NCBI RefSeq assembly: GCF_014652535.1
Contig: NZ_BMYZ01000001.1
Span: 1,426,001 to 1,490,000, forward strand
Reading direction: 5' to 3'
From: Cellvibrio zantedeschiae
GTDB lineage: Bacteria > Pseudomonadota > Gammaproteobacteria > Pseudomonadales > Cellvibrionaceae
Length of the DNA: 64,000 bases
Shown one piece after another: positions 23,098 to 33,017 of the stretch. The position numbers were made by a program, and so were the translations under genes. The notes under the pieces are model-generated. The model made no database searches and was not told where the DNA came from. It saw only the letters and a list, made by a program, of their open reading frames with translations. Each line of letters begins with the position of its first letter. Positions within the stretch are counted from its first letter, which is position 1.

Positions 23098-25437
23098 ATG
23101 AGCAAAACAAAATCACTTTCGGTTGTGGCCGGTAAAAATGTTGGCCTATACCAATTCAAGGTATCTGCCTTATCTTCAATGATGCTGCTGGTTGCAAGCG
23201 GCGCTATGGCAGCAGAACCCCTTAAAAAAGATGAGAAGAAAGCCGAGCCAACCAGCAAATTAAGCACGGTTAAAGTAAACGCAGACGCCCTGAGTACTGA
23301 CTTTAAAGCCGAAAAAGTCAGCTCGGCAAAGTTTACCCAACCCTTGGTTGATACCCCGCAAACTATCGTGGTTGTTAAAAAAGAACTATTCCAGCAACAA
23401 GCGGCGACCAGCTTAAGCGAAACTCTCCGCAATACTCCCGGAATCACTTTGTTAATGGGTGAGAACGGTAATACCGCGACCGGCGATTCAATTTTTATGC
23501 GTGGATTCGATACCCAGGGCAGCATATTCGTTGACGGTATTCGCGACTTGGGATCGATTTCTCGCGATACCTTTAACACCGAGCAAGTAGAAATTGCAAA
23601 AGGTCCGGCTGGTGTCGATAACGGTCGTGGTGCTGCCTCAGGTTACGTGAATATGAGTAGCAAGATGGCTAATCTGGATGAAGCCACATCTGGAAATGTG
23701 AGCCTTGGTTCAGGGAATTACAAACGTGCGACGCTTGATCTCAACAAAACCCTGGGCGAAACCTCAGCTATTCGCGTGAATTTGCTTAAGCAGGATGCTG
23801 GTGTCGCCGGGCGCGATAAAGTTGAAAATAATTACCAGGGTTTTGCTGCATCATTGGGTTTAGGTTTGGGCACTGACACCCGCATTCACGCCAATTTGTT
23901 GAATGTCCAACAATCTGGTATTCCGGACGGGGGCATTTCTACCATCGGCCTCGATGGTTACTACAACGCGATTTTTGCAACGGGTGTCCTGGCCGGACAA
24001 AAACCGCGCCCGGTAGATACCAGCAATTTTTACGGTTCGACTAGCGATCACAACGACGTACTCGCAAACATGGTGACCGTTCGTGTTGAGCACGACCTCA
24101 CTGATACAGTGACCATTCGAAATACCTCCCGTTACGGTCGCACAAAACAAGATCAGGTTTTGACAGGTGTCAATTCCGTGACCTTCGTGCCTCCAACTAA
24201 TCCAGACGCATGGACACTTTCTCGCTCGCGTCAGGGCAAAGACATACTCAACAAAATTTTAACTAACCAAACTAACCTGACCGCGACTTTTGAACAGGGA
24301 AGCGTCAAGCATGAGTTGAGTGGTGGTATCGAATTTATTTACGAAAACCAATTGGGTTACACCGTGGGTATTCCAACGGGTTCGCCGTCCCAGGTACCAG
24401 CTAACCTTTACAACCCAGGCTCGGGCGATTTATTCCAGGCTGTCGTGCGCACTGGAAATAAAACCGAAGGTGAAACCACTACTTCAGCTTTTTATGTGTT
24501 GGATACGATTAGTTTTAACGAGCACTGGGAACTGAGCGCTGGCCTGCGCGCTGAAAATTATCACACTCGTTACGACACACTTACTCGTCAAACGGCAGTG
24601 ACGCCTCCGGCTGTTCAAACCATACCTGTCGGCACCATGGTAGGTGCATCACAGGAAGCAGATGATCGACTATTGAGTTGGAAAATTGGTGGTGTTTATA
24701 AGCCTTCTGCAAATGGCTCCATCTATGTGTCTTATGCGACATCGCAATTGCCACCTGGTGGTTCCAATTTTTCGTTGAGCACCAGCGCTACCAATGTAAA
24801 TAATCCTAATGTAGATCCACAAAAAGGTACCAATCAGGAAATCGGTACCAAATGGAATGTGTTTGGAGAAAAACTTGCGTTAACTGCTGCGGTATTTCGC
24901 AGCACTAATGACAACGAATTTGTATCAAATCCCGATGGAACTACCACCGCGATAGGTGAGCGTCGTGTGCAAGGAATTGAACTCGGTGCATCAGGAATCA
25001 TCATGCAAAACTGGCAACTTAATGCAGGCTTGGCATACATGGAGCCGGAAATCACCCGCGGGAACCGTGCTACTCAAGCGGCGAGTACCGATGGCGGCAC
25101 TATTCAATGGTCTCCGAAATTAACGTTCACTTTGTGGAATAGCTACACCTTTGGTAATGGACTTGTTCTGGGTGGTGGTGCGCGTTATGTGGATTCCGCA
25201 TTGAGTACCAGCTTGACCAGCGCTGCAGCATTAGCAACACGCTCTATGGTGGAGGTTCCGGATTATTGGGTGGTGGATGCTATGGCCTCTTATCCAATTA
25301 GTAAAAACGTCACTGTGCAATTGAATTTAATGAATCTGACTGACGAAGAATATATCGCCAGTTTAAACAGTGGTGTATCTCGTTATTATCCGGGTGTTGA
25401 GCGCTCTGCGCGCTTGGGCGTGAACTTCTCGTTCTAA
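23098..25437 (+). CDS. TonB-dependent catecholate-siderophore receptor (Fiu-like)
   Basis: About 779 residues from the ATG at 23098. A second ATG at 23086 is directly against AAGGA, which is too close to act as its ribosome site. The signal peptide ends near GAMAAE. The plug has TQPLVDTPQTIVVVKKELFQ, SIFMRGFDTQGSIFVDGIRD, LGSISRDTFNTEQVEIAKGP and NGRGAASGYVNM, which are hallmark residues of the Fiu group. The barrel ends GVNFSF. It imports ferric catecholate siderophores or their breakdown products (family knowledge). Two Fur-like sites precede it, and three accessory genes follow. Confidence 0.94.
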   Translation: MSKTKSLSVVAGKNVGLYQFKVSALSSMMLLVASGAMAAEPLKKDEKKAEPTSKLSTVKVNADALSTDFKAEKVSSAKFTQPLVDTPQTIVVVKKELFQQQAATSLSETLRNTPGITLLMGENGNTATGDSIFMRGFDTQGSIFVDGIRDLGSISRDTFNTEQVEIAKGPAGVDNGRGAASGYVNMSSKMANLDEATSGNVSLGSGNYKRATLDLNKTLGETSAIRVNLLKQDAGVAGRDKVENNYQGFAASLGLGLGTDTRIHANLLNVQQSGIPDGGISTIGLDGYYNAIFATGVLAGQKPRPVDTSNFYGSTSDHNDVLANMVTVRVEHDLTDTVTIRNTSRYGRTKQDQVLTGVNSVTFVPPTNPDAWTLSRSRQGKDILNKILTNQTNLTATFEQGSVKHELSGGIEFIYENQLGYTVGIPTGSPSQVPANLYNPGSGDLFQAVVRTGNKTEGETTTSAFYVLDTISFNEHWELSAGLRAENYHTRYDTLTRQTAVTPPAVQTIPVGTMVGASQEADDRLLSWKIGGVYKPSANGSIYVSYATSQLPPGGSNFSLSTSATNVNNPNVDPQKGTNQEIGTKWNVFGEKLALTAAVFRSTNDNEFVSNPDGTTTAIGERRVQGIELGASGIIMQNWQLNAGLAYMEPEITRGNRATQAASTDGGTIQWSPKLTFTLWNSYTFGNGLVLGGGARYVDSALSTSLTSAAALATRSMVEVPDYWVVDAMASYPISKNVTVQLNLMNLTDEEYIASLNSGVSRYYPGVERSARLGVNFSF

Positions 25438-25527
25438 TTCTGTGAGAGATGGAATTTTCTAATCAATGCTTTAACGAAGCCGGTTATCTATTTAGATAAC
25501 TGGTTTTCTAATTTGAAATTCATCCAC

Positions 25528-26229
25528 ATGTTTAAATATTTTTTCAAGATGCGATCGGAATTAGATGTGACTCACGCTAAAAAATCACCTTATAAAAATT
25601 CTGGTGTTGATCAGGCCAAGAAAAAGCCTTTGCTCAATCTAATGACTATTCGCAAATGGCATTGGATGAGTTCAGCAATTTGTTTTGTTTGCATGCTGTT
25701 GTTTTCAATAACGGGAATTACCTTAAATCATGCGGATATGATTGAAAATAAACCCACAACAGTACGTATTGCCGGCCAGGTTCCTGAAGAATTGTTGCCG
25801 CAGTTAACGGTTAAAAGTGAACAGAAAAATATTGATTTACCTATTACTGTCCACGATTGGTTAAAACAGCACAAGGCAATAAATGTAAGCGCCGTTGCTG
25901 CTGAAGTGAATGGTGCTGAAATCTATTTGCCTATGGCTCGCCCCGGTGGTGATGCATGGTTGAGCATTGATAGTGAGACGGGCGAATTTGAATACGAATC
26001 TACTGATCGTGGTTGGATTTCCTATTTTAACGATATTCATAAGGGCAGAAATACTGGCAAGGCATGGATATATTTTATGGATATCTTCGCATTGGCTTGC
26101 ATTATTTTTTCGGTAACTGGTTTTATTTTATTGCAACGTTACGCAGATACTCGCAGCCAAACATGGCCGCTGGTTATTTCTGGTTTAGTTCTACCCATCT
26201 TTTTTATGTTGTTTTTAATTCATAAGTGA
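25528..26229 (+). CDS. PepSY-associated membrane protein (PepSY_TM family)
   Basis: Roughly 233 residues; the start is uncertain, with an ATG at 25528, a TTG at 25513 and an ATG at 25549 all possible and none having a clear ribosome site. After a basic N-terminus, WHWMSSAICFVCMLLFSITGITLNHA is the first helix with the conserved His, a PepSY-like periplasmic domain follows (DAWLSIDSETGEFEYES), then NDIHKGRNTGKAW and two further helices. The family is found with siderophore receptors and is proposed to act in ferric reduction (PiuB-like); that role here is inference. Confidence 0.85.
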   Translation: MFKYFFKMRSELDVTHAKKSPYKNSGVDQAKKKPLLNLMTIRKWHWMSSAICFVCMLLFSITGITLNHADMIENKPTTVRIAGQVPEELLPQLTVKSEQKNIDLPITVHDWLKQHKAINVSAVAAEVNGAEIYLPMARPGGDAWLSIDSETGEFEYESTDRGWISYFNDIHKGRNTGKAWIYFMDIFALACIIFSVTGFILLQRYADTRSQTWPLVISGLVLPIFFMLFLIHK

Positions 26230-26237
26230 GTAATGAA

Positions 26238-26759
26238 ATGTTAAAAAAAATAACCCTGGCCTGTGCGCTGCTTTTATCACCTCTGACTTATGCAGCAGGT
26301 TTGCAAATCTCGGTTGAAATTCCCAAATTGAATGTGACGGAATATCACACGCCTTATACCGCAGTGTGGTTGGAATCTACCGCTGAGGGCGACAAGAAAT
26401 TTACCAAAACTCTCGCCGTTTGGTATGCCGACAAAAAGCGCGAAGGTGGTGGTGAAAAGTGGTTAAAAGATTTGCGCCAATGGTGGCGTCGTGATGGTCG
26501 TAATTTAACTTTTCCAGTTGATGGTGTTTCAGGTGCAACCAAATTGGCAGGTGTTCACCAATTAAGTTTCACTCAAGGCGCGGCACCCTTGGGTACTTTG
26601 CCAAAAGGTGATTATGTACTTTTTGTGGAAGTTGCACGTGAGGGTGGTGGCCGTGAAGTTGTGAGGGTGCCTTTCACATGGCCCGTTGAAAAACCAACAT
26701 CATTCAAGGAAAGTGGTTCAGCAGAAGTTGGTGCTGTGACCCTTGATTTAAATCCATAA
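26238..26759 (+). CDS. DUF2271 periplasmic protein
   Basis: About 173 residues from the ATG at 26238, with GTGAG upstream; an in-frame GTG lies at 26226. A signal peptide (LKKITLACALLLSPLTYA) is followed by the DUF2271 features: VEIPKLNVTEYHTPYTAVWLE, KTLAVWYADKKREGGGEKWLKDLRQWWR and VDGVSGATKLAG, near the end FVEVAREGGGREVV. The DxSGAT pattern recalls the FMN-attachment-like motif of flavinylated proteins, but whether it is used here is unknown. Close spacing indicates the same operon as the PepSY_TM and DUF4198 genes. Confidence 0.85.
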   Translation: MLKKITLACALLLSPLTYAAGLQISVEIPKLNVTEYHTPYTAVWLESTAEGDKKFTKTLAVWYADKKREGGGEKWLKDLRQWWRRDGRNLTFPVDGVSGATKLAGVHQLSFTQGAAPLGTLPKGDYVLFVEVAREGGGREVVRVPFTWPVEKPTSFKESGSAEVGAVTLDLNP

Positions 26760-26775
26760 TTTCCGGGGAAACATA

Positions 26776-27600
26776 ATGAAAAATATTATTCAATGCGTAC
26801 TTTTTTCATCAGCCATGGTTGCGAGCGCTGTTGCGCAGGCACACAGTACCTGGTTGTTGCCATCAGACACGAGCAAAGGTAATAAAGGTGGTTGGGTCGC
26901 CTTTGATTTGACTTCATCAGAAGAATTCTTCACCTTCAATGGTGGTGCGCCAAAATTGGGGCCAATTCAAGTTATTGCTCCTGATGCCAACACAACAGAA
27001 GTGCAAAATATATTTGAAGGAAAGGTGCGTAACAGTTTTGAAGTTGAGATGACTCAACAAGGCACCTATAAAGTATTCAATACAAACAGTGGTTTAACCG
27101 CGCGTTGGGAAACTGCTGACGGAAAACGTGGTTTTTGGCCTCCACGCGGTGCAAAAGCTGACCCTGCAGAGCTTGCTACTGCAGTACCTAAGGATGCAAA
27201 AAATCTGGAAGTAACTCAAGCCTCTCGCCGTGTAGAAACCTTTGTAACTGTTGGGGCGCCAACCAGGGAATCCTTAAAGCCCACCAATCAAGGTTTGGAG
27301 TTGGTTCCCGTGACTCATCCCAATGATTTGGCAGCAAGTGAAGCTTCGGAATTTATATTTCTTATGGACGGCAAACCTGCAGTGGGTGCAAAAATTGAGG
27401 TGGTTGAAGGCGGGAGCCGTTACCGTTTATCGCCCGCAGAGCAAAATTACGAGACTGATAAAAATGGTCGTGTGAAAATTCAATGGAAAAAGACCGGCAT
27501 GTATTGGCTGGGTGCTAGCTATAAAGACAATAAAGCGGCCAAGCCTGCGACCGGCCGTTCGGGAAGTTACAGCGCTACTTTCGAAGTTTTAGCTGAATAA
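26776..27600 (+). CDS. DUF4198 periplasmic protein
   Basis: A 274-residue protein with a signal peptide ending AVAQAHS and the family's histidine right at the mature N-terminus (AHSTWLLPS). Beta-rich, with two Ig-like halves: GPIQVIAPDANTTEVQN, then RRVETFVTVGAP, and GKPAVGAKIEVVEGGSRYR. DUF4198 proteins often neighbour metal-uptake genes, and the N-terminal His is thought to bind metal. It is the last gene of the receptor operon, followed by a strong terminator. GGGG lies seven bases before the ATG. Confidence 0.87.
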   Translation: MKNIIQCVLFSSAMVASAVAQAHSTWLLPSDTSKGNKGGWVAFDLTSSEEFFTFNGGAPKLGPIQVIAPDANTTEVQNIFEGKVRNSFEVEMTQQGTYKVFNTNSGLTARWETADGKRGFWPPRGAKADPAELATAVPKDAKNLEVTQASRRVETFVTVGAPTRESLKPTNQGLELVPVTHPNDLAASEASEFIFLMDGKPAVGAKIEVVEGGSRYRLSPAEQNYETDKNGRVKIQWKKTGMYWLGASYKDNKAAKPATGRSGSYSATFEVLAE

Positions 27601-27613
27601 GGTTTCGTGTTTA

Positions 27614-27650
27614 AAAAAGCCCGGTTGGCACTCTGCCAGCCGGGCTTTTT
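27614..27650. terminator. Terminator of the second receptor operon
   Basis: Stem 27614-27630 with 27634-27650 (core AGCCCGGTTGGCA/TGCCAGCCGGGCT, one G-T pair), CTC loop, flanked by A and T runs. Confidence 0.85.
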
Positions 27651-27839
27651 CACTTTTTGGCAAGTGGTTTATATCAGCTGGTTTTCGCCGTCCATAGGCG
27701 CCAGATTCATGAAATCGCCACATTTTTTGCACAAAACTTTACTTAAACAATGGTAAAGTTGGCGCCTGTTGTTAGGTCTTTTCTATTATCGGTCTAATTA
27801 AATGGCTGATTTCCATGTAATTTATTTTGAGATGGGTTT

Positions 27840-29405
27840 ATGTCTAAATTGTTGACATCGATTGGAGAGTTTTTTTCACTGTGGCGCTTTAGTCGCATTG
27901 TATTTTTAATTGTGGCGATTTTGGTGGCTATAGGCATCTGGAAATTTTTTTTCAGCCACAACAAAGATGCAGAAAATTATTTAACAGCAACTGTTGAGCA
28001 CCGCGATATCCAAAATCTGGTTACTGCTACGGGTATTTTGCAGCCACGCGAATATGTAGATGTGGGTGCGCAAGTTTCTGGCCAATTAAAAAAATTACAT
28101 GTTGTCGTTGGGCAACAAGTGAAAGCGGGTGACTTGTTAGCTGAAATTGATGCAACAGTTTACCGCGCCAAGGTAGATGGTATTCGCGCTCAGTTGGAAA
28201 ACCAACGCGCGCAATTGGGTGACAAACAAGCCCAATTAGTTTTGGCAAAAATTCGGGTAGAGCGCCAGCAAAATTTATTCAAAGATGATGCAACCACAAA
28301 AGAATCATTGCAAACTGCAGAAGCCAGTTATCAATCTTCTGGCTCACTATTAAAAGCCCTGCAAGCACAAATCCAGCAAACCGAATCCAGTTTACGTGCT
28401 GAAGAAGCGAACCTTGCTTATGCGCGTATATACGCCCCCATGAACGGGACTGTTGTGACTATTACTTCACGTCAAGGCCAAACCCTGAACGCCAACCAAC
28501 AAGCGCCAACTATTATGCGCATTGCTGACCTGAGTACTATGACAGTACAGACACAAGTATCAGAAGCAGATATTGGAAAGTTACAGGTAGGTATGCCTGT
28601 TTATTTTACAACCTTGGGTGGGCAGGATTATCGCTGGTACAGCAAATTGGATCGTGTAGAACCAACGCCAGTAGTGACTAACAATGTTGTTCTTTATAAC
28701 GCACTTTTTGATGTTCCCAATGACAGCAAAGTCTTAATGACACAAATGAGTACGCAGGTATTTTTTATTGCTTCGCAAGCAAAAAATGCTTTGGTCATTC
28801 CTGCTTCTGCCGTCAATTTTAAACCGCGCAAACCTGGCGAAGCACCGGAAAACAAATGGGGCGATAAATCAAACGGACCAGACCGCAATAAAAAATCCGA
28901 GCAGAATGGTGATAGCGATAAAAACAAATCTGCATCTTCTGAAAAAGAAGTGGCAGATAAAAAAGATATTGCTAAAGAAGATTCCGCGAAAGAAAACTCC
29001 GCGAAAGAGCGCGCGGGTAAAAAAGAATTTGCAACTAACGAACAGTCAAATCATTTGTCCTCTGCAGATACAAACTCAGGAGCTGGTGATGAGGGTAGAC
29101 GCAAACGGTGGCCGCGTAAAGGCCTGCCTGTAGCTGGCGCAGAGGCGAAACCAACTCCCGCTGTTGTGCAAGTGATGGATGCAAAAGGCAACCTGACCGA
29201 ACGCAATGTGGTTATAGGTATTAGCAACCGCGTACAGGTACAAGTGTTGGAAGGTTTGCAAGAAGGTGAAATTGTTGTATCAGGTATGCGTCAACTTGAT
29301 AAGCCCAACGCAGCGGGTGGTGCACCTATGGGGCAGGGTGGTCCTGGTGGTCCTGGTGGTCCAGGTGGCGGTGGTGCGGGCGGCGGCGCGCGTCAAATGC
29401 GTTAA
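27840..29405 (+). CDS. macA: MacA-like periplasmic efflux adaptor with lysine-rich insert
   Basis: A 521-residue membrane-fusion protein. A signal anchor (about 17-38) precedes the barrel-sandwich and lipoyl halves (PREYVDVGAQVSGQLKKLHV, ARIYAPMNGTVVTITSRQGQ) around a coiled-coil hairpin (about 105-195). The membrane-proximal domain is split by an unusual insert, residues about 329-438, rich in Lys, Glu, Asp, Ser and Asn with repeats such as KEDSAKENSAKE. The C-terminus ends in a Gly-rich tail (about 493-518). It links MacB to the outer-membrane channel. The insert is much longer than in E. coli MacA (371 aa in total). Confidence 0.9.
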   Translation: MSKLLTSIGEFFSLWRFSRIVFLIVAILVAIGIWKFFFSHNKDAENYLTATVEHRDIQNLVTATGILQPREYVDVGAQVSGQLKKLHVVVGQQVKAGDLLAEIDATVYRAKVDGIRAQLENQRAQLGDKQAQLVLAKIRVERQQNLFKDDATTKESLQTAEASYQSSGSLLKALQAQIQQTESSLRAEEANLAYARIYAPMNGTVVTITSRQGQTLNANQQAPTIMRIADLSTMTVQTQVSEADIGKLQVGMPVYFTTLGGQDYRWYSKLDRVEPTPVVTNNVVLYNALFDVPNDSKVLMTQMSTQVFFIASQAKNALVIPASAVNFKPRKPGEAPENKWGDKSNGPDRNKKSEQNGDSDKNKSASSEKEVADKKDIAKEDSAKENSAKERAGKKEFATNEQSNHLSSADTNSGAGDEGRRKRWPRKGLPVAGAEAKPTPAVVQVMDAKGNLTERNVVIGISNRVQVQVLEGLQEGEIVVSGMRQLDKPNAAGGAPMGQGGPGGPGGPGGGGAGGGARQMR

Positions 29406-29489
29406 CCCTATTTGGTTCGCGCAATTGAAGAGAGTGTGTATGAATTCCCGCTCTCTTTTGATGAGTTACTTTTACTTTGTTGATAATCT

Positions 29490-31424
29490 ATGACTGATAA
29501 ACAACCGCTTATAAAACTGTCTGGCGTCACCAAAACTTTTCAGAATGGTGATTTGGCTACGCGTGTTTTACACGGCATTGATTTGGAAATTTACCCAGGC
29601 GAATTTGTTGCGATTATCGGGCAATCGGGTTCAGGTAAATCGACCTTAATGAATATTTTGGGATGTTTGGATAAACCCAGCACCGGCGAATATTTTTTTG
29701 CAGGAAAAGAAGTTTCAGATTTTGAGGCAGATGAGTTAGCACAGTTACGTCGTGAAGCTTTTGGCTTTGTTTTCCAAAGTTATAACCTGCTTGCTGGTGC
29801 AACTGCCTGCGAGAACGTGGAAATGCCTGCGACTTATTCAGGTATGCCACCACACGAGCGCCGTGAACGTGCGAGCGAATTATTGAGCTCGCTAGGGCTG
29901 CAAGCACGTTTGGATCATCGCCCCAATCAATTGTCAGGCGGGCAACAACAACGCGTTTCAATTGCGCGCGCACTAATGAACGGCGGCCAAATTATTTTGG
30001 CTGACGAGCCCACAGGTGCGCTTGATAGTAATAGTGGTAAAGAGGTAATGAAGCTGCTCAAGAATTTATCGGAGCAGGGGCACACTATTATTTTGATTAC
30101 GCACGATACTCATGTAGCGAATCATGCTCACCGTTTAATTGAAATTCGCGATGGTCTGATTGTCTCCGATCCTGGGCCGAGCGAAGTCACACATGCACCA
30201 ATCAATGAACATAAACTGCATGGTGAGCCGAGTTTTTCCACAGAAATTAAAGAAGGTTCGAAAACGGCGTTTCGCTCTTTGCGCAGTAATGTTTTCCGTA
30301 CCGTTTTAACCTTGCTCGGTATTGTGATTGGTGTGGGCTCGGTAATTACTATGTTGGCCATTGGCGATGGTGCAAAAAAAGCCGTGGTCGATAGCATTAG
30401 CGCCATGGGTTCAAATCTATTAGTTATTCGACCCGGAGGACCCGAACAGCGACGTGCGTGGGAGATCCAAACACTTATTCCTGCGGATGTAGAAGAGATA
30501 AATAAATTACCTCATGTCGCTGCAGCGCTACCGGAATTAACAGGAAGCTATACGCTGCGTTATGGCAATGTGGATGTGAGTACAGATGTAAACGCGACGG
30601 GTTACCAATATCCTTTAGCGCGTAAATGGGATATTGCATCAGGTACTTTTTTTAGTGAAGAAGATGAAAAAAACTTCGCCACAGTAGCAGTGCTCGGAAA
30701 AACCGTTGTACGTAAATTGTTTGGCGATGAAGATCCTCTGGGCAAATACATTATCGTTAACAATGTTCTTTTCCAGGTTATTGGAATTATGTCGGAACGC
30801 GGCGCTGACCCAGGCGGGGCAGATCAAGATGATAAAATTCTGGTGCCTTATACAACAGGTAGTTTACGAATTATGGGGCGGCGTTTTTTGCGTAACGTTA
30901 CTGTATCCGTAGATTCAGAAGAGCACATGATGGATGTTCAAAACTCGGTGCATTCTTTGTTAACCGAGCGCCACGGCACAGAGGATTTTACAATCCGCAA
31001 TATGGCGTCCTTGATTGATACATTGTCGGCGACGCAAAACACTATGACAATTTTGTTAGGCTCTATCGCTGCAATTTCGCTTTTAGTAGGCGGCATAGGG
31101 GTTATGAATATTATGTTGGTGAGTGTAAGCGAACGTACACGCGAAATTGGGGTGCGTATGGCAACAGGCGCACGCCAGCGAAATATCATGCAGCAATTTC
31201 TTATTGAGGCCTTGGCTGTATCTGCACTTGGAGGCGTTATTGGTGTGATTCTGGGTTTGCTTGCGGCAGCTATAGTTGGGCGTTTAGGAATGCCAATAGA
31301 TTATTCGCTGGGGCCGGTGGTGCTTGCTTTTAGCTGTGCATTCTTAACCGGATTAATTTTTGGTTTTTTACCTGCGCGCAAAGCTGCTCGTTTAAATCCT
31401 GTTGTCGCTTTAGCGTCGGAGTAA
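29490..31424 (+). CDS. macB: MacB-type ABC exporter (ATPase plus FtsX-like permease)
   Basis: A 644-residue half-transporter. The ATPase domain (about 1-230) has Walker [10 protein letters not shown], signature LSGGQQQR, Walker [10 protein letters not shown] and the switch His in ILITHD. The membrane part has four helices, with a MacB-type periplasmic domain (about 290-510) between the first (about 272-292) and the last three (about 525-640, [23 protein letters not shown] is split by helices). It powers export of peptides, macrolides or siderophores through MacA and an outer-membrane channel. It begins 84 bases after macA and ends 5 bases before the channel gene. Confidence 0.95.
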   Translation: MTDKQPLIKLSGVTKTFQNGDLATRVLHGIDLEIYPGEFVAIIGQSGSGKSTLMNILGCLDKPSTGEYFFAGKEVSDFEADELAQLRREAFGFVFQSYNLLAGATACENVEMPATYSGMPPHERRERASELLSSLGLQARLDHRPNQLSGGQQQRVSIARALMNGGQIILADEPTGALDSNSGKEVMKLLKNLSEQGHTIILITHDTHVANHAHRLIEIRDGLIVSDPGPSEVTHAPINEHKLHGEPSFSTEIKEGSKTAFRSLRSNVFRTVLTLLGIVIGVGSVITMLAIGDGAKKAVVDSISAMGSNLLVIRPGGPEQRRAWEIQTLIPADVEEINKLPHVAAALPELTGSYTLRYGNVDVSTDVNATGYQYPLARKWDIASGTFFSEEDEKNFATVAVLGKTVVRKLFGDEDPLGKYIIVNNVLFQVIGIMSERGADPGGADQDDKILVPYTTGSLRIMGRRFLRNVTVSVDSEEHMMDVQNSVHSLLTERHGTEDFTIRNMASLIDTLSATQNTMTILLGSIAAISLLVGGIGVMNIMLVSVSERTREIGVRMATGARQRNIMQQFLIEALAVSALGGVIGVILGLLAAAIVGRLGMPIDYSLGPVVLAFSCAFLTGLIFGFLPARKAARLNPVVALASE

Positions 31425-31429
31425 CCAAG

Positions 31430-32815
31430 GTGAAATATTTTAAAATAACCTCAATCAGTTTCGCCATCTGTGTTGGCTTAACGGCGTGTTCTTCAATGGA
31501 CAAAGTTCCCGAAGCCAATATTACTTACGCGCCTGTGTGGGAATATCTTCCGCAAAATGAAGGTGCAATCAATATTGAGAAGGATTGGTGGAAAGCCTTT
31601 GAATCTCCACAGCTGACACAATTAGTTGAAATAGCACAGCAAAAAAACTCTGATGTGATTATCGCCAGCGAGCGTGTCAAACAAGCAGAGTTACAAATGA
31701 AAATCGCTAACGCCAGCTTGTTTCCAACGCTGAGTTTAAACGCTTCTAGTGGAGAGAAACGATCAAAACCAGAAGGAGGGACTTGGTCAAATTCAGGCTC
31801 AACTTCTGTTGGTCTTGGCGCGAGTTATGAAGTGGATTTGTGGGGCGGTGAAATGGCCAATCGCCACGCTGCCAAATCGAATTATAGGGCTAGCGTATTT
31901 TCCAACGAGGCAGTACGTTTAAGTATTTCTGCAGGTGTTGCAACAGCCTGGTTTAATTATCTTGCGCTGCAAGAGCGCACTATAACCGCTAAAAAGAATG
32001 TAGAAATCGCCGAGCGAATCCAAAAAATTGTTGATTCACTTTATCGCAATGGCGCGGCTACCGCGGCCGATGTTGCCGTGCAAAAAACTAATTTGCTGTC
32101 GCAACAAAATGCGCTTTTACCTTTGCAGCTGCAATTGGATCAAACCCGCGCAGCTATAGCCTTATTGGAGGGACAAGTTCCGCAAGCCTATCAGTTGGCT
32201 AGTGAAAAAATTAGCGATTTAAAAATCCCGAAATTAAGCGCCGGTGTTCCGGCAGATGTCATCACGCGTCGTCCGGATGTCGCTATCGCAGAGGCGCAAT
32301 TGAAAGCCTCATCTGCAAATGTTTATGCCGCGCGTACAGCTTTTTTGCCCGGTCTTCAACTCAGTGGCAGCGCGGGTAAATCGGCATCTGAATTGTTTTC
32401 CCTCAATTCCGCCTTGCAAAGCACGGGTTGGAGTTTGTCTTTAGTGCAAACAATTTTTGCCGGAGGGCGGGTCGCTAATCAGGTGCGTATCAGTGAGTCG
32501 CGCCGGGTAGAATTACTTGAGCAATATCGCAAAGTCATTTTGACTGCCTTGCAGGAAACAGATGATGCATTGAATCGCGTCAATATTACTGAACAGCAAG
32601 AGAACAACCAGCAAAATATCCTCACACAAGCATCACGTAGCCTGAAGCTTAATGAAGATCGTTATCGTGAGGGCAGTATTGATTTACAAACTCTACTGGA
32701 TTCACAGCGAAGCTTTTTCCAGGCACAGGATTCTCTGGTTCAACAAAGACTTGCACGCTTAAAAGCCACTGTTGATTTGTACAAAGCGCTGGGTGGCGGT
32801 TGGCAGAATCAATAG
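31430..32815 (+). CDS. Outer-membrane efflux lipoprotein, NodT/OprM family
   Basis: A 461-residue protein starting at GTG (31430) with GGAG eight bases upstream. A lipobox LTAC gives lipid-modified Cys20. The two TolC-type repeats are clear: DKDWWKAF-like EKDWWKAFESPQLTQLVEIA near the N-terminus, and VPADVITRRPDVAIAEAQLKA, the NodT signature, in the middle. It forms the trimeric outer-membrane channel for the MacAB pair. The three-gene arrangement equals that of PvdRT-OpmQ of Pseudomonas, which exports siderophore; that function here is inference. Confidence 0.93.
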   Translation: MKYFKITSISFAICVGLTACSSMDKVPEANITYAPVWEYLPQNEGAINIEKDWWKAFESPQLTQLVEIAQQKNSDVIIASERVKQAELQMKIANASLFPTLSLNASSGEKRSKPEGGTWSNSGSTSVGLGASYEVDLWGGEMANRHAAKSNYRASVFSNEAVRLSISAGVATAWFNYLALQERTITAKKNVEIAERIQKIVDSLYRNGAATAADVAVQKTNLLSQQNALLPLQLQLDQTRAAIALLEGQVPQAYQLASEKISDLKIPKLSAGVPADVITRRPDVAIAEAQLKASSANVYAARTAFLPGLQLSGSAGKSASELFSLNSALQSTGWSLSLVQTIFAGGRVANQVRISESRRVELLEQYRKVILTALQETDDALNRVNITEQQENNQQNILTQASRSLKLNEDRYREGSIDLQTLLDSQRSFFQAQDSLVQQRLARLKATVDLYKALGGGWQNQ

Positions 32816-32831
32816 CCTCGAGTCCATCCAT

Positions 32832-32870
32832 AAAAAATCCCGAATAGGTTTGGCTTATTCGGGATTTTTT
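32832..32870. terminator. Terminator after the efflux operon
   Basis: Perfect 15-bp stem AAAAAATCCCGAATA/TATTCGGGATTTTTT (32832-32846 with 32856-32870) with a 9-nt loop. Confidence 0.88.
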
Positions 32871-33017
32871 TTGATTAAAAATGGTGCGTCAAAGTATTTT
32901 TTGCACACTTAGATTTCGCGTATTTGAAGTTTCCTTTGATAAAACACGCGTGTTTATAGGGTTTTTCCTGCTGGCATTTTTTATGCAATACCCTTATCAA
33001 ATACATGAGATCAGCTT

